Source: Thermincola ferriacetica
GTDB lineage: Bacteria; Bacillota; Thermincolia; Thermincolales; Thermincolaceae
DNA length: 35,169 nt
Direction of reading: 5' to 3'
Assembly: GCF_001263415.1 (NCBI RefSeq)
Contig: NZ_LGTE01000029.1
Coordinates: 1-35,169 of the forward strand
Part shown: piece by piece, positions 15,885 to 27,505 of the stretch
Position numbering within the stretch: position 1 is the first letter of the stretch
How the letters are laid out: each line of letters opens with the position of its first letter
Notes under the pieces: model-generated
Databases searched by the model: none
Told to the model about the DNA's origin: nothing
The model's input: the letters and a program-made list of their open reading frames with translations, nothing else
Translations under genes and position numbers: made by a program

Positions 15885-16769
15885 TTACCATCCGCGTTCT
15901 TGCATTCTTTCAATTTCCGGCAGTGTAGAGATATTGATACCTACCATGGGTTCTCCCAGGTCACGTGATATTTCCGCTAAAATTTTCGGGTCATTGTAAT
16001 GTGTTGTTGCAGCTACAATAGCTTTTGCACGGGCAGCGGGGTCGCCGGATTTAAAAATACCGGAACCGACAAATATACCGTCACAGCCCAATTGCATCAT
16101 CAATGCGGCATCAGCAGGAGTAGCAATACCGCCGGCAGCAAAATTGACTACCGGCAACCGACCCGTTTTTGCCACTTCTACAACTAAGTCATAGGGAGCG
16201 CCCATTTCTTTAGCAGCTGTCATAAGTTCTTCTTCAGGCAGGTTCTGCAGCCTTCTGATTTCGCCCATAACAGTACGCATATGCCGAACTGCCTCAACAA
16301 CATCACCGGTCCCAGGTTCACCTTTGGTTCGGATCATTGCAGCGCCTTCTCCAATCCTCCGCAGGGCTTCGCCAAGATTTTTGGCGCCGCAAACAAAAGG
16401 AACCTTGAACTCATGTTTATTGACGTGGAATTTATCATCTGCCGGAGTCAATACTTCACTTTCATCTATGTAATCCACACCAAGAGCTTCTAAAATTTGC
16501 GCCTCAACAAAATGGCCAATCCGGCATTTAGCCATAACCGGAATAGTTACTGCGTCCATAATTCTTAAGATTACACTGGGGTCTGCCATTCTGGCCACAC
16601 CACCGGCAGCCCTTATATCAGCCGGAACCCTTTCCAGCGCCATTACGGCGCAAGCTCCTGCTTCCTCAGCGATCTTCGCCTGCTCCGGAGTAGTAACATC
16701 CATGATTACTCCGCCTTTTAACATCTCCGCCAGACCTTTCTTTACCCGCCATGTACCCTTTTCTTCCAC
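15885..16769 (-). CDS. pdxS: Pyridoxal 5'-phosphate synthase, synthase subunit
   Basis: Makes PLP from ribose 5-phosphate, glyceraldehyde 3-phosphate and ammonia in the DXP-independent pathway, in a 12:12 complex with PdxT. The 294-residue (beta/alpha)8 barrel has the conserved [20 protein letters not shown] start, the catalytic Lys of [10 protein letters not shown], and [18 protein letters not shown]. The start is GTG with AGGAGG 8 bases ahead, giving the usual family length. PLP is the cofactor of SerC, encoded nearby, although the transcripts are separate. Confidence 0.97.
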   Translation of the reverse strand: MEEKGTWRVKKGLAEMLKGGVIMDVTTPEQAKIAEEAGACAVMALERVPADIRAAGGVARMADPSVILRIMDAVTIPVMAKCRIGHFVEAQILEALGVDYIDESEVLTPADDKFHVNKHEFKVPFVCGAKNLGEALRRIGEGAAMIRTKGEPGTGDVVEAVRHMRTVMGEIRRLQNLPEEELMTAAKEMGAPYDLVVEVAKTGRLPVVNFAAGGIATPADAALMMQLGCDGIFVGSGIFKSGDPAARAKAIVAATTHYNDPKILAEISRDLGEPMVGINISTLPEIERMQERGW

Positions 16770-16905
16770 GGTTATTCCCTCCTGTATACTAATAAAATTT
16801 ATAAATAATAAACACCTTTTTCAAGATACTATAATATTTTACTACAGTTTTTAGCAATAAACAAGAGTTTTGCCCGGTAGGAGACTACATAAATGTTTTC
16901 CAACA

Positions 16906-16942
16906 GAAAAAAGGCCAAATGTTTTTTTTACATTTGGCCTAC
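16906..16942 (-). terminator. Rho-independent terminator after gyrA
   Basis: Perfect stem AGGCCAAATG/CATTTGGCCT with an A-rich loop, followed by a T-run on the minus strand, 28 bases after the gyrA stop. Confidence 0.93.
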
Positions 16943-16969
16943 TTGATTAAACAATACGAACAATCAACT

Positions 16970-19414
16970 TTAATCCTCGTCCTTAGTAACTACCTTAGCC
17001 ACTGCAACAACATGGTCATTTTCATCCAGGCGCATTAACCGTACACCCTGAGTAGACCGGCCCATGGTGGAAATACCGTCAACATCAAGCCTGATAATGA
17101 TTCCTTCCGCAGTAATTAACATAAGTTCATCTCCTGGCTTGACCACTTTAATGCCGACCAGGTGTCCGTTTCGCTTGGTGGGGCGAATAGTCATAATGCC
17201 TTTACCGCCTCTGCCCTGGCGGCGATAATCATCCACATGGCTACGCTTGCCAAAACCTTTTTCTGTGACAACCAGTACATCGGCACCTTGTTCAATGGTA
17301 TCTATGCCGATTACCTCATCCTTTTCGGAAAGGGAAATGCCCCTTACCCCCCTGGCTGCCCTGCCCATACTTCTGACTTCTTCTTCGGCAAACCTGATGG
17401 CCTTGCCTTCTTTGGTGCCTATAATGACTTCGTTTTTTCCATTAGTAAGTTTCACATCAATAAGTTCATCGTTTTCATCCAGGGAAAGGGCAATAATACC
17501 GTCTTTTCTGGTGCTTCCGTATTCCACAAGGGGTGTCTTTTTAATAATTCCTTTCCGGGTAATTGTCAACAAATACTCTTCCGTGTCAAAGGACCTGACA
17601 GGAATCACCGCTGTAATTTTCTCATCACCGGAAATGTACAACAGGTTTACTATGGCTGTGCCTTTAGCTTGCCGGCCAGCCTCCGGAATATTATGCACCT
17701 TCAGTTTATAGACCTTACCCTTATTGGTAAAGAACAGGAGGTAATGGTGTGTAGTCGTAATAAACAGATGTTCTACAAAATCTTCTTCCTTGGTGCCCAT
17801 GGCTGTAACTCCTCGACCGCCCCTTTTTTGGTTACGGTAAGTGTCCAGGGCAATTCTTTTAATGTAACCCAGATGAGTTATGGTGATAACCATATCTTCT
17901 TCCGCAATCAGGTCTTCAGTGTCAATATCTACATCCTTCATAGAAATTTCCGTTCTTCTGGGGTCGTTATATTTTTCCTTAATTACCAGCAGTTCTTCTT
18001 TTATTATCCCCAAGACCATGTGTTCATTAGCCAGAACAGCTTTTAAATATGCTATTCGTTCCAGAAGATTTTTATACTCTTCTTCCAGCTTCTCTCTTTC
18101 CAAACCGGTCAGTTTCTGCAACCTCATATCAAGTATAGCCTGCGCTTGTTTTTCTGACAGACCAAACTTATCCATCAAAGCATTGCGTGCTATTTCAACT
18201 GTTCTGGATTCACGAATTGTTTTAATAACTTCATCGAGATGATCCAAAGCAATCTTTAGGCCTTCTAAAATATGCGCCCTGGCTTCTGCCTTGTCTAATT
18301 CAAAGCGGGTCCTCCTGGTAATAACATCCTTTTGATGTTCCAGGTAATAGAACAGGGCATCGCGCAAATTTAATACCTTTGGCTGGCCGTCCACCAAAGC
18401 CAGCATTATAACACCAAAGGTCTCCTGCAGTTGGGTATGTTTGAATAACTGGTTTAAAACAACCTGCGGGTTGGCATCCTTGCGCAACTCAATAACAATC
18501 TGCATACCCATTCTGTCAGATTCATCACGTAGATCGGTAATTCCGTCAATTTTTTTATCTCTGACCAATTCGGCAATTTTTTCTATCAATCTGGCCTTGT
18601 TTACCTGGTAAGGTAACTCGTGGACCAGTATCCTGGACTTGCCGTTGGACATAGTCTCTATAGTGGTTTTTGCCCTGATCCTTATGGCGCCACGACCGGT
18701 TTTGTAGGCGCTTTTGATACCTTCCCGACCCATAATAATACCGCCGGTTGGAAAATCGGGACCTTTTACCGCCATCATCAGTTCCTGTGGCGTAGCATCA
18801 GGATTATCTATCAACATAATTACCCCATCTATAATTTCTCCCAGGTTATGGGGTGGAATGTTGGTAGCCATACCCACTGCGATACCCGAAGAACCGTTGA
18901 TGAGCAAATTAGGAATTCTTGCCGGCAAAACAACAGGTTCTTTTAAGGTGTCGTCAAAGTTAGGAACAAAGTCTACCGTATCCTTATCAATATCTGCCAA
19001 CATTTCCTGGGTTATTTTAGCCATTCTGGCCTCGGTATAACGCATGGCCGCTGCAGAATCGCCATCGATAGAACCAAAGTTTCCGTGCCCGTCTACCAAT
19101 GGATAACGGCAGGCAAAATCCTGCGCCATACGCACCATGGCATCGTACACTGCGGTATCGCCGTGCGGATGGTATTTACCAAGAACTTCACCGACCAAAC
19201 GCGCCGATTTTTTATGCGGTTTGTCGGGAGTCATGCCCAATTCGCTCATGGCATACAAAATACGCCTGTGTACAGGCTTCAGACCATCCCTGACATCAGG
19301 CAGAGCCCGGCCGACTATAACGCTCATGGCATAATCAAGATACGAGTTTTTCATTTCATCGTTGATATTGATGGGCAATATTTTGCCATGCTCAAATTCA
19401 GTCAAATTCTTCAC
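16970..19414 (-). CDS. gyrA: DNA gyrase subunit A
   Basis: Breakage-reunion subunit of gyrase. In the 814-residue protein the catalytic Tyr is Tyr126 (AMRYTEARM), the quinolone region reads [12 protein letters not shown] (82-93) with Thr87 at the E. coli Ser83 position, and the C-terminal beta-pinwheel begins with the GyrA box as QKRGGRG, which marks gyrase rather than topoisomerase IV. Start GTG with AGAGGG 8 bases ahead. It has its own promoter and leader hairpin, separated from gyrB by a terminator. Thr87 occurs naturally in many species and is not itself evidence of resistance. Confidence 0.97.
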   Translation of the reverse strand: MKNLTEFEHGKILPININDEMKNSYLDYAMSVIVGRALPDVRDGLKPVHRRILYAMSELGMTPDKPHKKSARLVGEVLGKYHPHGDTAVYDAMVRMAQDFACRYPLVDGHGNFGSIDGDSAAAMRYTEARMAKITQEMLADIDKDTVDFVPNFDDTLKEPVVLPARIPNLLINGSSGIAVGMATNIPPHNLGEIIDGVIMLIDNPDATPQELMMAVKGPDFPTGGIIMGREGIKSAYKTGRGAIRIRAKTTIETMSNGKSRILVHELPYQVNKARLIEKIAELVRDKKIDGITDLRDESDRMGMQIVIELRKDANPQVVLNQLFKHTQLQETFGVIMLALVDGQPKVLNLRDALFYYLEHQKDVITRRTRFELDKAEARAHILEGLKIALDHLDEVIKTIRESRTVEIARNALMDKFGLSEKQAQAILDMRLQKLTGLEREKLEEEYKNLLERIAYLKAVLANEHMVLGIIKEELLVIKEKYNDPRRTEISMKDVDIDTEDLIAEEDMVITITHLGYIKRIALDTYRNQKRGGRGVTAMGTKEEDFVEHLFITTTHHYLLFFTNKGKVYKLKVHNIPEAGRQAKGTAIVNLLYISGDEKITAVIPVRSFDTEEYLLTITRKGIIKKTPLVEYGSTRKDGIIALSLDENDELIDVKLTNGKNEVIIGTKEGKAIRFAEEEVRSMGRAARGVRGISLSEKDEVIGIDTIEQGADVLVVTEKGFGKRSHVDDYRRQGRGGKGIMTIRPTKRNGHLVGIKVVKPGDELMLITAEGIIIRLDVDGISTMGRSTQGVRLMRLDENDHVVAVAKVVTKDED

Positions 19415-19441
19415 CTCTTAATCCCTCTACATAATAATTAA

Positions 19442-19526
19442 AACATGCGCTGATTCGCATGTTCAAACCTGCCGCGCCCTTTTTTCCTTATAAAGGTATT
19501 ATACCAAAAACATACTAAATATGCAA
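19442..19526 (-). promoter_or_regulatory. gyrA promoter and leader hairpin
   Basis: TTGCAT (19521-19526) and TATAAT (19498-19503) on the minus strand are 17 bases apart. Downstream in the leader, a perfect 8-bp hairpin AACATGCG-AATCAG-CGCATGTT (19442-19463) ends about 25 bases before the start codon. It has no T-run, so it may affect mRNA stability or translation rather than termination. Confidence 0.8.
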
Positions 19527-19556
19527 TCCAGGTCAATTCTGTGATGCCGGCAGGCT

Positions 19557-19586
19557 AAAAAAATCACCCCTGAAAATATCAGGGGT
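19557..19586 (-). terminator. Rho-independent terminator after gyrB
   Basis: Stem ACCCCTGA/TCAGGGGT (19566-19573 with 19579-19586), then GATTTTTTT on the minus strand, immediately after the gyrB stop. It uncouples gyrB from gyrA transcription. Confidence 0.92.
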
Positions 19587-19591
19587 ATTTG

Positions 19592-21590
<1,999 letters not shown>

Positions 21591-21620
21591 AGATACTTTG
21601 GTTTATATCCGGAAACCATG

Positions 21621-21697
21621 CTTTGAGGTTATTCACAATTTTACCTCAAAGCACAATTTCCTAGATATTCAAAAAGTGAAACCGTGGTTAACCACGG
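21621..21697 (-). terminator. Two hairpins downstream of remB
   Basis: The first, 21682-21697, is a perfect palindrome CCGTGGTTAACCACGG followed on the minus strand by TTTCACTTTTT and probably ends the dnaA-remB transcript. The second, further downstream, has 9-bp arms CTTTGAGGT/ACCTCAAAG (21621-21629 with 21643-21651) and no T-run; it lies just upstream of the gyrB promoter. Confidence 0.65.
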
Positions 21698-21717
21698 CTT
21701 GTATTATTCTATGCTGC

Positions 21718-21972
21718 CTATTCGATACCTAAATTTTCTTCGGACCTCTTTTTTAAGGTCAGTGAAGATATAGGAGAAAAGAAAACATTGTTTGAAGTTA
21801 CAATAAAAGATTTTGCCTTTGATTTTTTCGTTATTTCAAAAATTAATTCTTCATTTTCTGCCTGATCAATAAATTCTTTATTATTCTCTGCTTTTTTTGC
21901 AGATTGCATGTCAATAATTGCAATTACTTGTTCCTTAGGAATTATTACATCTCCTCCCAGATGAAGAAACAT
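21718..21972 (-). CDS. remB: DUF370 regulator RemB
   Basis: A small DNA-binding protein of the RemA/RemB (DUF370) family; B. subtilis RemA and RemB activate matrix genes, and remB (yaaB) occupies this same position between recF and gyrB. The 84-residue sequence starts MFLHLGGDVIIPKEQVIAI, typical of the family. ATG with AGGAGGT 5 bases ahead; this ribosome site overlaps the TAG of recF. Stop TAG, with a second in-frame TAG three codons on. Its role here is inferred by synteny. Confidence 0.9.
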   Translation of the reverse strand: MFLHLGGDVIIPKEQVIAIIDMQSAKKAENNKEFIDQAENEELIFEITKKSKAKSFIVTSNNVFFSPISSLTLKKRSEENLGIE

Positions 21973-21982
21973 TACGCACCTC

Positions 21983-23095
21983 CTAAAACTGTATTATCCC
22001 TTCTCTTATTGTAAACAAAGATGCATTTTTTTTCAGATTCTCTGCCAACAAACTTGCATCAGTTGTTGTAATAAAAGTTTGAATTTTACTTTGTACAGAC
22101 TCCAATAAATACTGTCTTCTGTCTTCATCCAATTCAGACATTACATCATCCAGCAACAAAAGAGGATATTCCCCTGTTTCTCCTTTCACCAGTTCCAGTT
22201 CCGCCAGTTTTATACTGAGAGAACAGCTCCTTTGTTGACCCTGAGAGCCGTAATGTTTAACTTCCTTACCGTTAATATAGAAAACCAGATCGTCCCTGTG
22301 GGGACCAATAATGGTAATACCTCTGTCCAATTCTTCATCCCTGTTTGCTGCTATTTTTTCCAAAAATAATTTTTCTATTTCCTCTAAACTCAAGTTGTCT
22401 TTATCTACAACGTTGGAAATATACCTGGTTTCCAGCTCTTCTTTACCGTTTGTAATTTTCCTATGCATTAAGCGTGTTAAAGGAGTGAGTTTTTTTAACA
22501 CATCTAGTTTTTTATAAATCAATTTGGCCCCAAATAAGGCCAGTTGCCGATCCCATACAGGTAAGTTATCGGCCAAATTCTTGTTCATCTTAATATCCTT
22601 CAGCAAAGCATTTCGTTGGACCAGAATTCTTTGGTATTTTAATAAATTATAATAATAACCCGGACTTATTTGCGAAATTTCTGTGTCAATAAATTTACGC
22701 CTTACAACCGGACTTCCCTTCACTAACGTTAAATCTTCAGGAGAAAACAGTATCACTTTTACTGTTCCCAATATATCTCCTGTTCTTTTTTTTTGCACAC
22801 CGTTTAATTTAATTTTCTTTTTTCCTTCTCTGTTTAAACCAATTTCCAAAACAAACCTACCATGAAGATTTTCGCCGCTAATTTTTAGGATAAAGTAGTT
22901 TTCGTTCCATTTGATCAAATCTGCATCTTTATTGGTTCTGTGTGAGCGTCCGGTCCCGGAATAATAGATTGCTTCCAGAATATTAGTTTTTCCCTGGGCA
23001 TTATCTCCCACAAACAGGTTCAGTTTATCATGAAAACTTAAAGTAAGCGTCTGGTAGTTACGAAAATTCAGCAGGGCTATTTTATCTATTAACAA
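21983..23095 (-). CDS. recF: Recombination and repair protein RecF
   Basis: SMC-like ABC ATPase that helps load RecA at gapped DNA. In the 370-residue protein Walker A GDNAQGKT is at 30-37, the signature segment is YGSQGQQRSCSLSIKLAE, and Walker B is LLLDDVMSELDEDRR. The start is TTG with GAGGAG 10 bases ahead; no closer alternative fits the conserved N-terminal LINFRNY-like motif (ALLNFRNYQ). Stop TAG. It follows yaaA by 18 bases. Confidence 0.96.
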   Translation of the reverse strand: MLIDKIALLNFRNYQTLTLSFHDKLNLFVGDNAQGKTNILEAIYYSGTGRSHRTNKDADLIKWNENYFILKISGENLHGRFVLEIGLNREGKKKIKLNGVQKKRTGDILGTVKVILFSPEDLTLVKGSPVVRRKFIDTEISQISPGYYYNLLKYQRILVQRNALLKDIKMNKNLADNLPVWDRQLALFGAKLIYKKLDVLKKLTPLTRLMHRKITNGKEELETRYISNVVDKDNLSLEEIEKLFLEKIAANRDEELDRGITIIGPHRDDLVFYINGKEVKHYGSQGQQRSCSLSIKLAELELVKGETGEYPLLLLDDVMSELDEDRRQYLLESVQSKIQTFITTTDASLLAENLKKNASLFTIREGIIQF

Positions 23096-23113
23096 AGGTG
23101 AACAACTCCTCTG

Positions 23114-23338
23114 CTACCGCAAGGTAACCACCTTAAAAGTGCCAAAACCGGTAACTTCAACAATATCTTCATGGCGCAACTGTCGCCCTCTGCGCAATTC
23201 AATTTCCCCGTTTACTTTGATTGAGCCACCGGCTATCATGTTTTTTGCTTCCCCGCCAGTTGACACAATGGTAGCCCATTTTAAAAACTGATCCAGTTTT
23301 ATTGTCTCTGTTTCAATAAAGATATTTTTGACCTGCAA
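23114..23338 (-). CDS. yaaA: S4-domain RNA-binding protein YaaA/RlbA
   Basis: A 74-residue S4-like RNA-binding protein found between dnaN and recF in most Firmicutes. The S4 motif LDQFLKWATIVSTGGEAKNMI followed by KVNG and RRGRQLRHEDIVEV is clear when read as separate parts. The start is TTG with GAGGAG 8 bases ahead; stop TAG. A role in ribosome biogenesis has been proposed for the family; nothing more can be read here. Confidence 0.93.
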   Translation of the reverse strand: MQVKNIFIETETIKLDQFLKWATIVSTGGEAKNMIAGGSIKVNGEIELRRGRQLRHEDIVEVTGFGTFKVVTLR

Positions 23339-23355
23339 TGTACTTACTCCTCATG

Positions 23356-24468
23356 TTAAACTGTTCGCACAGGTAAAATCAGATATAAATAATTATCTCC
23401 TTCTACAGGTTTTACAATACCGGGGCTAAGAGAACCTGTTAGCTCCAAAAATACTTCTTCAGCATCAATTACCCTTAATACATCTATCAAATACTTGGAA
23501 TTAAATGCTATTTGCGTTTCCTCTCCTTCCAAGACAATAGGAAGTTCTTCATGAATCGTACCAATATCAGGGCTATTGGAATTAATTATTAAAGTATGGT
23601 TTTGCACCGCCAACCTAATTACGTTGGAACCGTCTTTGGCCAACAAAGAAGCCCTTTCGACGGCATCGAGAAATTCCCTGGTGTTTAACCGAATTTTGGA
23701 TTTGCATCCCTGGGGTATTACCTGTTTGTAATTAGGAAACTGCCCTTCTATTAAACGGGAAATTAACCGAATGTTATCCAGTTCCATAACGACCTGGTTG
23801 TTACTAAAAATAATTTTTACTTCTTCATTTTCGGGTGGCATAATTCTCACAATTTCATTTAAGGCCTTGGCGGGTATTAAGGCACTGGTTTTTTCACCGC
23901 TGTAACCATGACTTCCAATAGCTCCAATGCGTAAAGCCAGACGGTGTGTGTCAGTAGCCACCAAACGCAGTTCATCGCCTTCTACCTCGAAGAGCACGCC
24001 TGTAAAAATAGGCCTGTTTTCATCAGCGGCTGTAGCAAAAGTTACCTGTTTAATCATGTTTTTGAAAAGTTCCTGCTTGATAACATATGTAGTTTCTCCA
24101 TCCAGGGACGGCAATAAAGGAAATTCGTCAGCGGGATAACCATGAATGGTTGTTTTTGATTGTGCGTATTTCAGAGTGGCCACATTGTTTTCTTTTTCAA
24201 CACTGAATTCAATCAAAACATCGGGTAGCTTACGGACAATTTCGCTCAGGTACTTGGCCGGCAACACAACAGAACCTTCACTGGATCCATTTACCGGAAC
24301 AGTGCATTCAATACCTAACTCCAAATCAGTGGCGGTCAGGCAAAGGTTATTGTTTTTCAGTTTCATCAGTATTCCAGATAAGATAGGAAGCGGATTCTTC
24401 GGTGAGACGGCTCTTTGTGCCACCTGCACTCCGTAAACCATGTTATTCTTGTTCGAAGTAAATTCCAT
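23356..24468 (-). CDS. dnaN: DNA polymerase III beta sliding clamp
   Basis: Ring-forming processivity factor, 370 residues, three similar clamp domains (about 1-125, 126-250, 251-370). Conserved segments include LPILSGI near 30, TDTHRLAL near 173 and the C-terminal YLILPVRTV (family P-V-R motif) that forms part of the partner-binding pocket. ATG at 24468 has AGGAGG 6 bases ahead and is preferred to a GTG at 24486 without one. It follows dnaA after a 191-base spacer. Confidence 0.97.
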   Translation of the reverse strand: MEFTSNKNNMVYGVQVAQRAVSPKNPLPILSGILMKLKNNNLCLTATDLELGIECTVPVNGSSEGSVVLPAKYLSEIVRKLPDVLIEFSVEKENNVATLKYAQSKTTIHGYPADEFPLLPSLDGETTYVIKQELFKNMIKQVTFATAADENRPIFTGVLFEVEGDELRLVATDTHRLALRIGAIGSHGYSGEKTSALIPAKALNEIVRIMPPENEEVKIIFSNNQVVMELDNIRLISRLIEGQFPNYKQVIPQGCKSKIRLNTREFLDAVERASLLAKDGSNVIRLAVQNHTLIINSNSPDIGTIHEELPIVLEGEETQIAFNSKYLIDVLRVIDAEEVFLELTGSLSPGIVKPVEGDNYLYLILPVRTV

Positions 24469-24659
24469 TTGTGTCCTCCTGTCCACAAGTATTTGTTAAT
24501 TGATGCTCAAGTAAGCATATATATTATAAGTTAAGTAAAAAGAGTAGCTATAGTAACAGTGCCTGTGAAAATGTGGATATCCGATTTAATTATTAAAACA
24601 CAAAGGATAGGCAAGTGTTAAAAAATTGTTGATAACTTTTGAAAGTTGTTCACAAATTA
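24469..24659. other. dnaA-dnaN spacer with DnaA-box-like sequences
   Basis: No gene is seen. On the plus strand TGTGGATAT (near 24572) is one base off a DnaA box, and looser variants (TTGTTCACA near 24647, TTGATAAC near 24629) occur. In several Firmicutes oriC is bipartite with a second box cluster here; the boxes in this spacer are weak. Confidence 0.45.
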
Positions 24660-26015
24660 CTATCCGTTTAATATCCTGTGCTGTAACTCTTTGATAATAG
24701 ACTGAAGTTTAATATCATTATTTAAGTCGTTGGAAATTTTTTCGTGGGCATGAATAACAGTGGTATGGTCTCTTCCTCCGAATTCTTCGCCTATTTTTGG
24801 CAGAGAGTTGTCTGTAAGTTCTCGGCATAAATACATGGCGATTTGTCTGGGAAAAGCTACAGCTCTTGTTCTCTTTTTTGCCTTAAAATCTTCCACACGC
24901 ATGCTAAAGTAGTCAGCCACAATTTTTTGAATGATTTCTATGTTAATTTGTTTCGGCGCCTGCATAGGAATTATATCTTTTAATGCTTCGGCAGCTAAAT
25001 CAGTTGTAATTTCGCTATTGGTTAAAGACGAATAGGCCATTACTCGAATCAGGGCCCCTTCCAGTTCTCTGATATTTGACTGAATGCGGTTGGCAATGTA
25101 CAGCATAACATCATTAGGTACCATCAGGTTCTCCAGTTGAGCCTTTTTTCTTAAAATTGCGATTCTTGTCTCCAGGTCGGGAGGCTGTATATCTGTAATT
25201 AGCCCCCATTCAAAGCGCGAGCGCAACCTATCTTCAAGAGTAGGTATTTCTTTAGGTGGGCGGTCACTGGAGATAATAATCTGTTTGTTTGCTTCATATA
25301 ACGCATTAAAGGTATGGAAAAATTCTTCCTGGGTACGTTCTTTTCCGGCCAGGAACTGTATGTCATCTATAAGAAGTATGTCCATGTTCCTGTATTTGTT
25401 GCGAAAATCTACGGTTTTGTCGTCCCTGATAGAATTGATTAATTCGTTGGTAAATTTTTCGGAAGAAACATAAACTACTCTGAGGCTGTATTCCTGTTCA
25501 AGTATATAGTGTCCAATGGCCTGCATTAAATGTGTTTTACCCAAACCGACGCCACCGTAAATGAAAAGTGGGTTATAAGCTTTAGCCGGGGCTTCAGCAA
25601 CTGCCAAAGCGGCTGCATGGGCAAATCGGTTGCTGTTGCCTACCACAAAGGTATCAAATGTATATTTGGGGTTGAGATGGGTAGATATGGACAAATCTTC
25701 ATTGTAATTCTTTTTTATATCAATGTTGTATTCCGGCAAATAATCAGATACATCAATTATTTCATTGGGCAATGAAAAAGTAACACCGACCTCTTTGTTC
25801 AGAATATCGGAGAGAATGGATTTTATCAGATCAGTATACCTGCTTTCCAGCCAATCCTTGGCGAAATCATTTGGTACCTCTATAATCATCGTTTCATTGA
25901 CAAAATTTACAGGTTTAATGTATTTTAACCAAGTTTCAAAAGAGGGTTTACTTACTTGTTTTGCTATTGCATTCAAAGTTTTTTGCCATATTTCGTGAAA
26001 TTCTGATTTTATCAT
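24660..26015 (-). CDS. dnaA: Chromosomal replication initiator DnaA
   Basis: AAA+ initiator that binds DnaA boxes and melts oriC. In the 451-residue protein domain I is about 1-85, a variable linker follows to about 112, the AAA+ domain has Walker A GGVGLGKT (154-161) and Walker B ILLIDD (near 213-218), and the C-terminal DNA-binding domain has the signature [18 protein letters not shown] with GGGAGG 8 bases ahead. The gene ends in TAG followed directly by TAA. A perfect DnaA box at 26065-26073 lies 50 bases upstream, suggesting autoregulation. Confidence 0.98.
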   Translation of the reverse strand: MIKSEFHEIWQKTLNAIAKQVSKPSFETWLKYIKPVNFVNETMIIEVPNDFAKDWLESRYTDLIKSILSDILNKEVGVTFSLPNEIIDVSDYLPEYNIDIKKNYNEDLSISTHLNPKYTFDTFVVGNSNRFAHAAALAVAEAPAKAYNPLFIYGGVGLGKTHLMQAIGHYILEQEYSLRVVYVSSEKFTNELINSIRDDKTVDFRNKYRNMDILLIDDIQFLAGKERTQEEFFHTFNALYEANKQIIISSDRPPKEIPTLEDRLRSRFEWGLITDIQPPDLETRIAILRKKAQLENLMVPNDVMLYIANRIQSNIRELEGALIRVMAYSSLTNSEITTDLAAEALKDIIPMQAPKQINIEIIQKIVADYFSMRVEDFKAKKRTRAVAFPRQIAMYLCRELTDNSLPKIGEEFGGRDHTTVIHAHEKISNDLNNDIKLQSIIKELQHRILNG

Positions 26016-26580
26016 ACAGTAAACCTCCCCAGAATTTGCTGCAATAAGTATTATTCGCTAAAAGTTATCCACAACCTCCATATTATTTATAAAAAACCAT
26101 CGTTTATAAAATTTATAATATTAAAAAAGTAATCTAAATCTTAGAGCGACAATAACTCCAAGTGTTCTGAAAAAAATAAAAAACAAAAAATATAGGTAAA
26201 TATAAGTATTGATAAAAGCCATAAAAAAAAGAAATATCAAACTTATCCACAGGTTATACACATGCTCAAAAACTATAAATTTAGCGAAAAAAAATAGAAA
26301 TAATTTACAATATCTATATTTGTCATAAGAAAAACCATTTCAAAAATGGTTATGCACAATAATAACATTAAGTTCACAATATTTATCCCAAAGAGTGTAT
26401 AACCGTTCTACTAGTAGAAAAAGTAGGATTTTAAACTCATTTAAGGTATTTTTATAATAACAAATTTAACCGGGTTAATCAACTTGAAATTTATCGGTTA
26501 TCCACATGTGTATAAATTTAAGAAAAAAGTTATTAACATGGGGATAATTTCTAAGGTGTTATGAGGTGTAAGTATTTTGC
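26016..26580. other. oriC: Replication origin oriC
   Basis: The divergent gap between dnaA and rpmH is very AT-rich and holds DnaA boxes: TTATCCACA at 26065-26073, 26243-26251 and 26498-26506; TTATACACA at 26254-26262 and, inverted (TGTGTATAA), at 26507-26515; TTATGCACA at 26350-26358; and a near-match (GTGTATAA) at about 26394-26402. The pairs at 26243/26254 and 26498/26507 are tightly spaced. A CTACTAGTAGAAAAAGTAG stretch near 26409-26427 may supply DnaA-trio elements, and A/T runs at 26090-26230 and 26280-26330 are candidate unwinding sites. Gene strand switches here, as expected at an origin. Confidence 0.93.
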
Positions 26581-26609
26581 TTGACGTTGCCATTTAATTA
26601 CTATATAAT
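26581..26609 (+). promoter_or_regulatory. rpmH promoter
   Basis: TTGACG (26581-26586) and TATAAT (26604-26609) separated by 17 bases, about 45 bases upstream of rpmH and just downstream of the origin boxes. Confidence 0.9.
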
Positions 26610-26655
26610 TTTATATGTATGTCTCGCGGTCTAGATAAAAAGGGGGTGTTTAGAC

Positions 26656-26790
26656 TTGAAAAGAACCTACCAACCTAAAAATAGAAAGCATAAAAGAGTT
26701 CATGGATTTTTGAAGAGAATGAGCACAAAATCCGGGCGGAATGTGTTAAAGAGACGTCGATTAAAAGGAAGGAAGAAGCTTTCAGCATAA
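26656..26790 (+). CDS. rpmH: 50S ribosomal protein L34
   Basis: A 44-residue basic protein of the large ribosomal subunit, reading [17 protein letters not shown], then [21 protein letters not shown] and ending KKLSA, the typical L34 sequence. It starts with TTG, with GGGGGTG 7 bases ahead, and ends in TAA. It is the first gene on the right-hand replichore, followed by rnpA as in nearly all bacteria. Confidence 0.97.
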   Translation: MKRTYQPKNRKHKRVHGFLKRMSTKSGRNVLKRRRLKGRKKLSA

Positions 26791-26815
26791 GGCCGCAAAA
26801 GTGGCCTTTTCATTC
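26788..26815 (+). terminator. Hairpin between rpmH and rnpA
   Basis: Stem AAGGCCGC/GTGGCCTT with an AAAA loop, then TTCATTCTTTT. It begins at the rpmH stop codon and probably ends part of the rpmH transcripts, lowering rnpA expression relative to rpmH. A DnaA box on the minus strand (TGTGGATAA, 26834-26842) follows. Confidence 0.7.
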
Positions 26816-26912
26816 TTTTAGTAAGTTTTTAGTTGTGGATAAAATTAAAAAATATGGGTTAGAATATGGCTAGTTTAACCATAAATAACCAAAAAAACGG
26901 GGGTTTCAAGTA

Positions 26913-27266
26913 TTGGCCCTTGATAAAATAAAGAAAAGTTCAGAATTTAGAAAGGTTTACGTTAGTGGGAAATCTGTTTCCAACAGGTATCTGGTATTGT
27001 ATTACCTGAAAAATGGCCAGCCTAATTCAAGAGTTGGCTTTTCTATCAGTAAAAAGGTCGGTAAAGCTGTGGTTCGAAACAGAATTAGACGCTTATTGAC
27101 TGAAATAACCAGGTTATCCTGGCATAAAATTAGCGAAGGTTGGGACATTATCATTATTGTGCGCCCGCGTTTTGTTGAAAAACTATGCTATACCAGTTTG
27201 GAGAAGGCATTTATTAATTTAATAAAAAAAAGTGGTTTGAGTAAAGAGGAAGTTGGCAACAAATGA
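26913..27266 (+). CDS. rnpA: Ribonuclease P protein component
   Basis: Protein cofactor of RNase P, which trims tRNA 5' ends. In the 117-residue protein the RNR motif region reads [18 protein letters not shown] (about 50-67), preceded by [10 protein letters not shown], both diagnostic. The start is TTG, with GGGGGT 8 bases ahead. TGA overlaps the ATG of yidD (ATGA), implying coupled translation. Confidence 0.95.
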   Translation: MALDKIKKSSEFRKVYVSGKSVSNRYLVLYYLKNGQPNSRVGFSISKKVGKAVVRNRIRRLLTEITRLSWHKISEGWDIIIIVRPRFVEKLCYTSLEKAFINLIKKSGLSKEEVGNK

Positions 27267-27469
27267 AGTACATATTAATTATGTTTGTTAAAATATACCG
27301 GACGTTTATCTCGCCGTTAAAGCCGGCAACCTGTCGGTTTTATCCAACTTGTTCAGAGTATACTATACTGGCTTTGGAAAGGTATGGGGTTATGCGTGGT
27401 GGGTTTAAGGCATTGAAACGGATTCTTAAATGCCATCCTTTCCACCCCGGTGGATATGACCCTGTTTAA
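27263..27469 (+). CDS. yidD: Membrane protein insertion efficiency factor YidD
   Basis: A 68-residue peripheral membrane protein that assists YidC/Sec insertion. The signature [20 protein letters not shown] region with three Cys (CRFYPTC, then [12 protein letters not shown] at the end) is intact. It lies between rnpA and yidC in the normal order and overlaps rnpA by 4 bases. Confidence 0.95.
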   Translation: MKYILIMFVKIYRTFISPLKPATCRFYPTCSEYTILALERYGVMRGGFKALKRILKCHPFHPGGYDPV

Positions 27470-27505
27470 AAAATATGATTATTGGGGTTAAAGGAGGGAA
27501 AGGTT

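Noticed and set aside
15961-15968. TCACGTGA inside pdxS as a second parS
   Set aside because: Only the central 8 bases match; the TGTT/AACA flanks of parS are missing.
16970-19414. Quinolone-resistance change in GyrA (Thr87)
   Set aside because: Thr at the Ser83-equivalent position is a common natural residue and does not show resistance.
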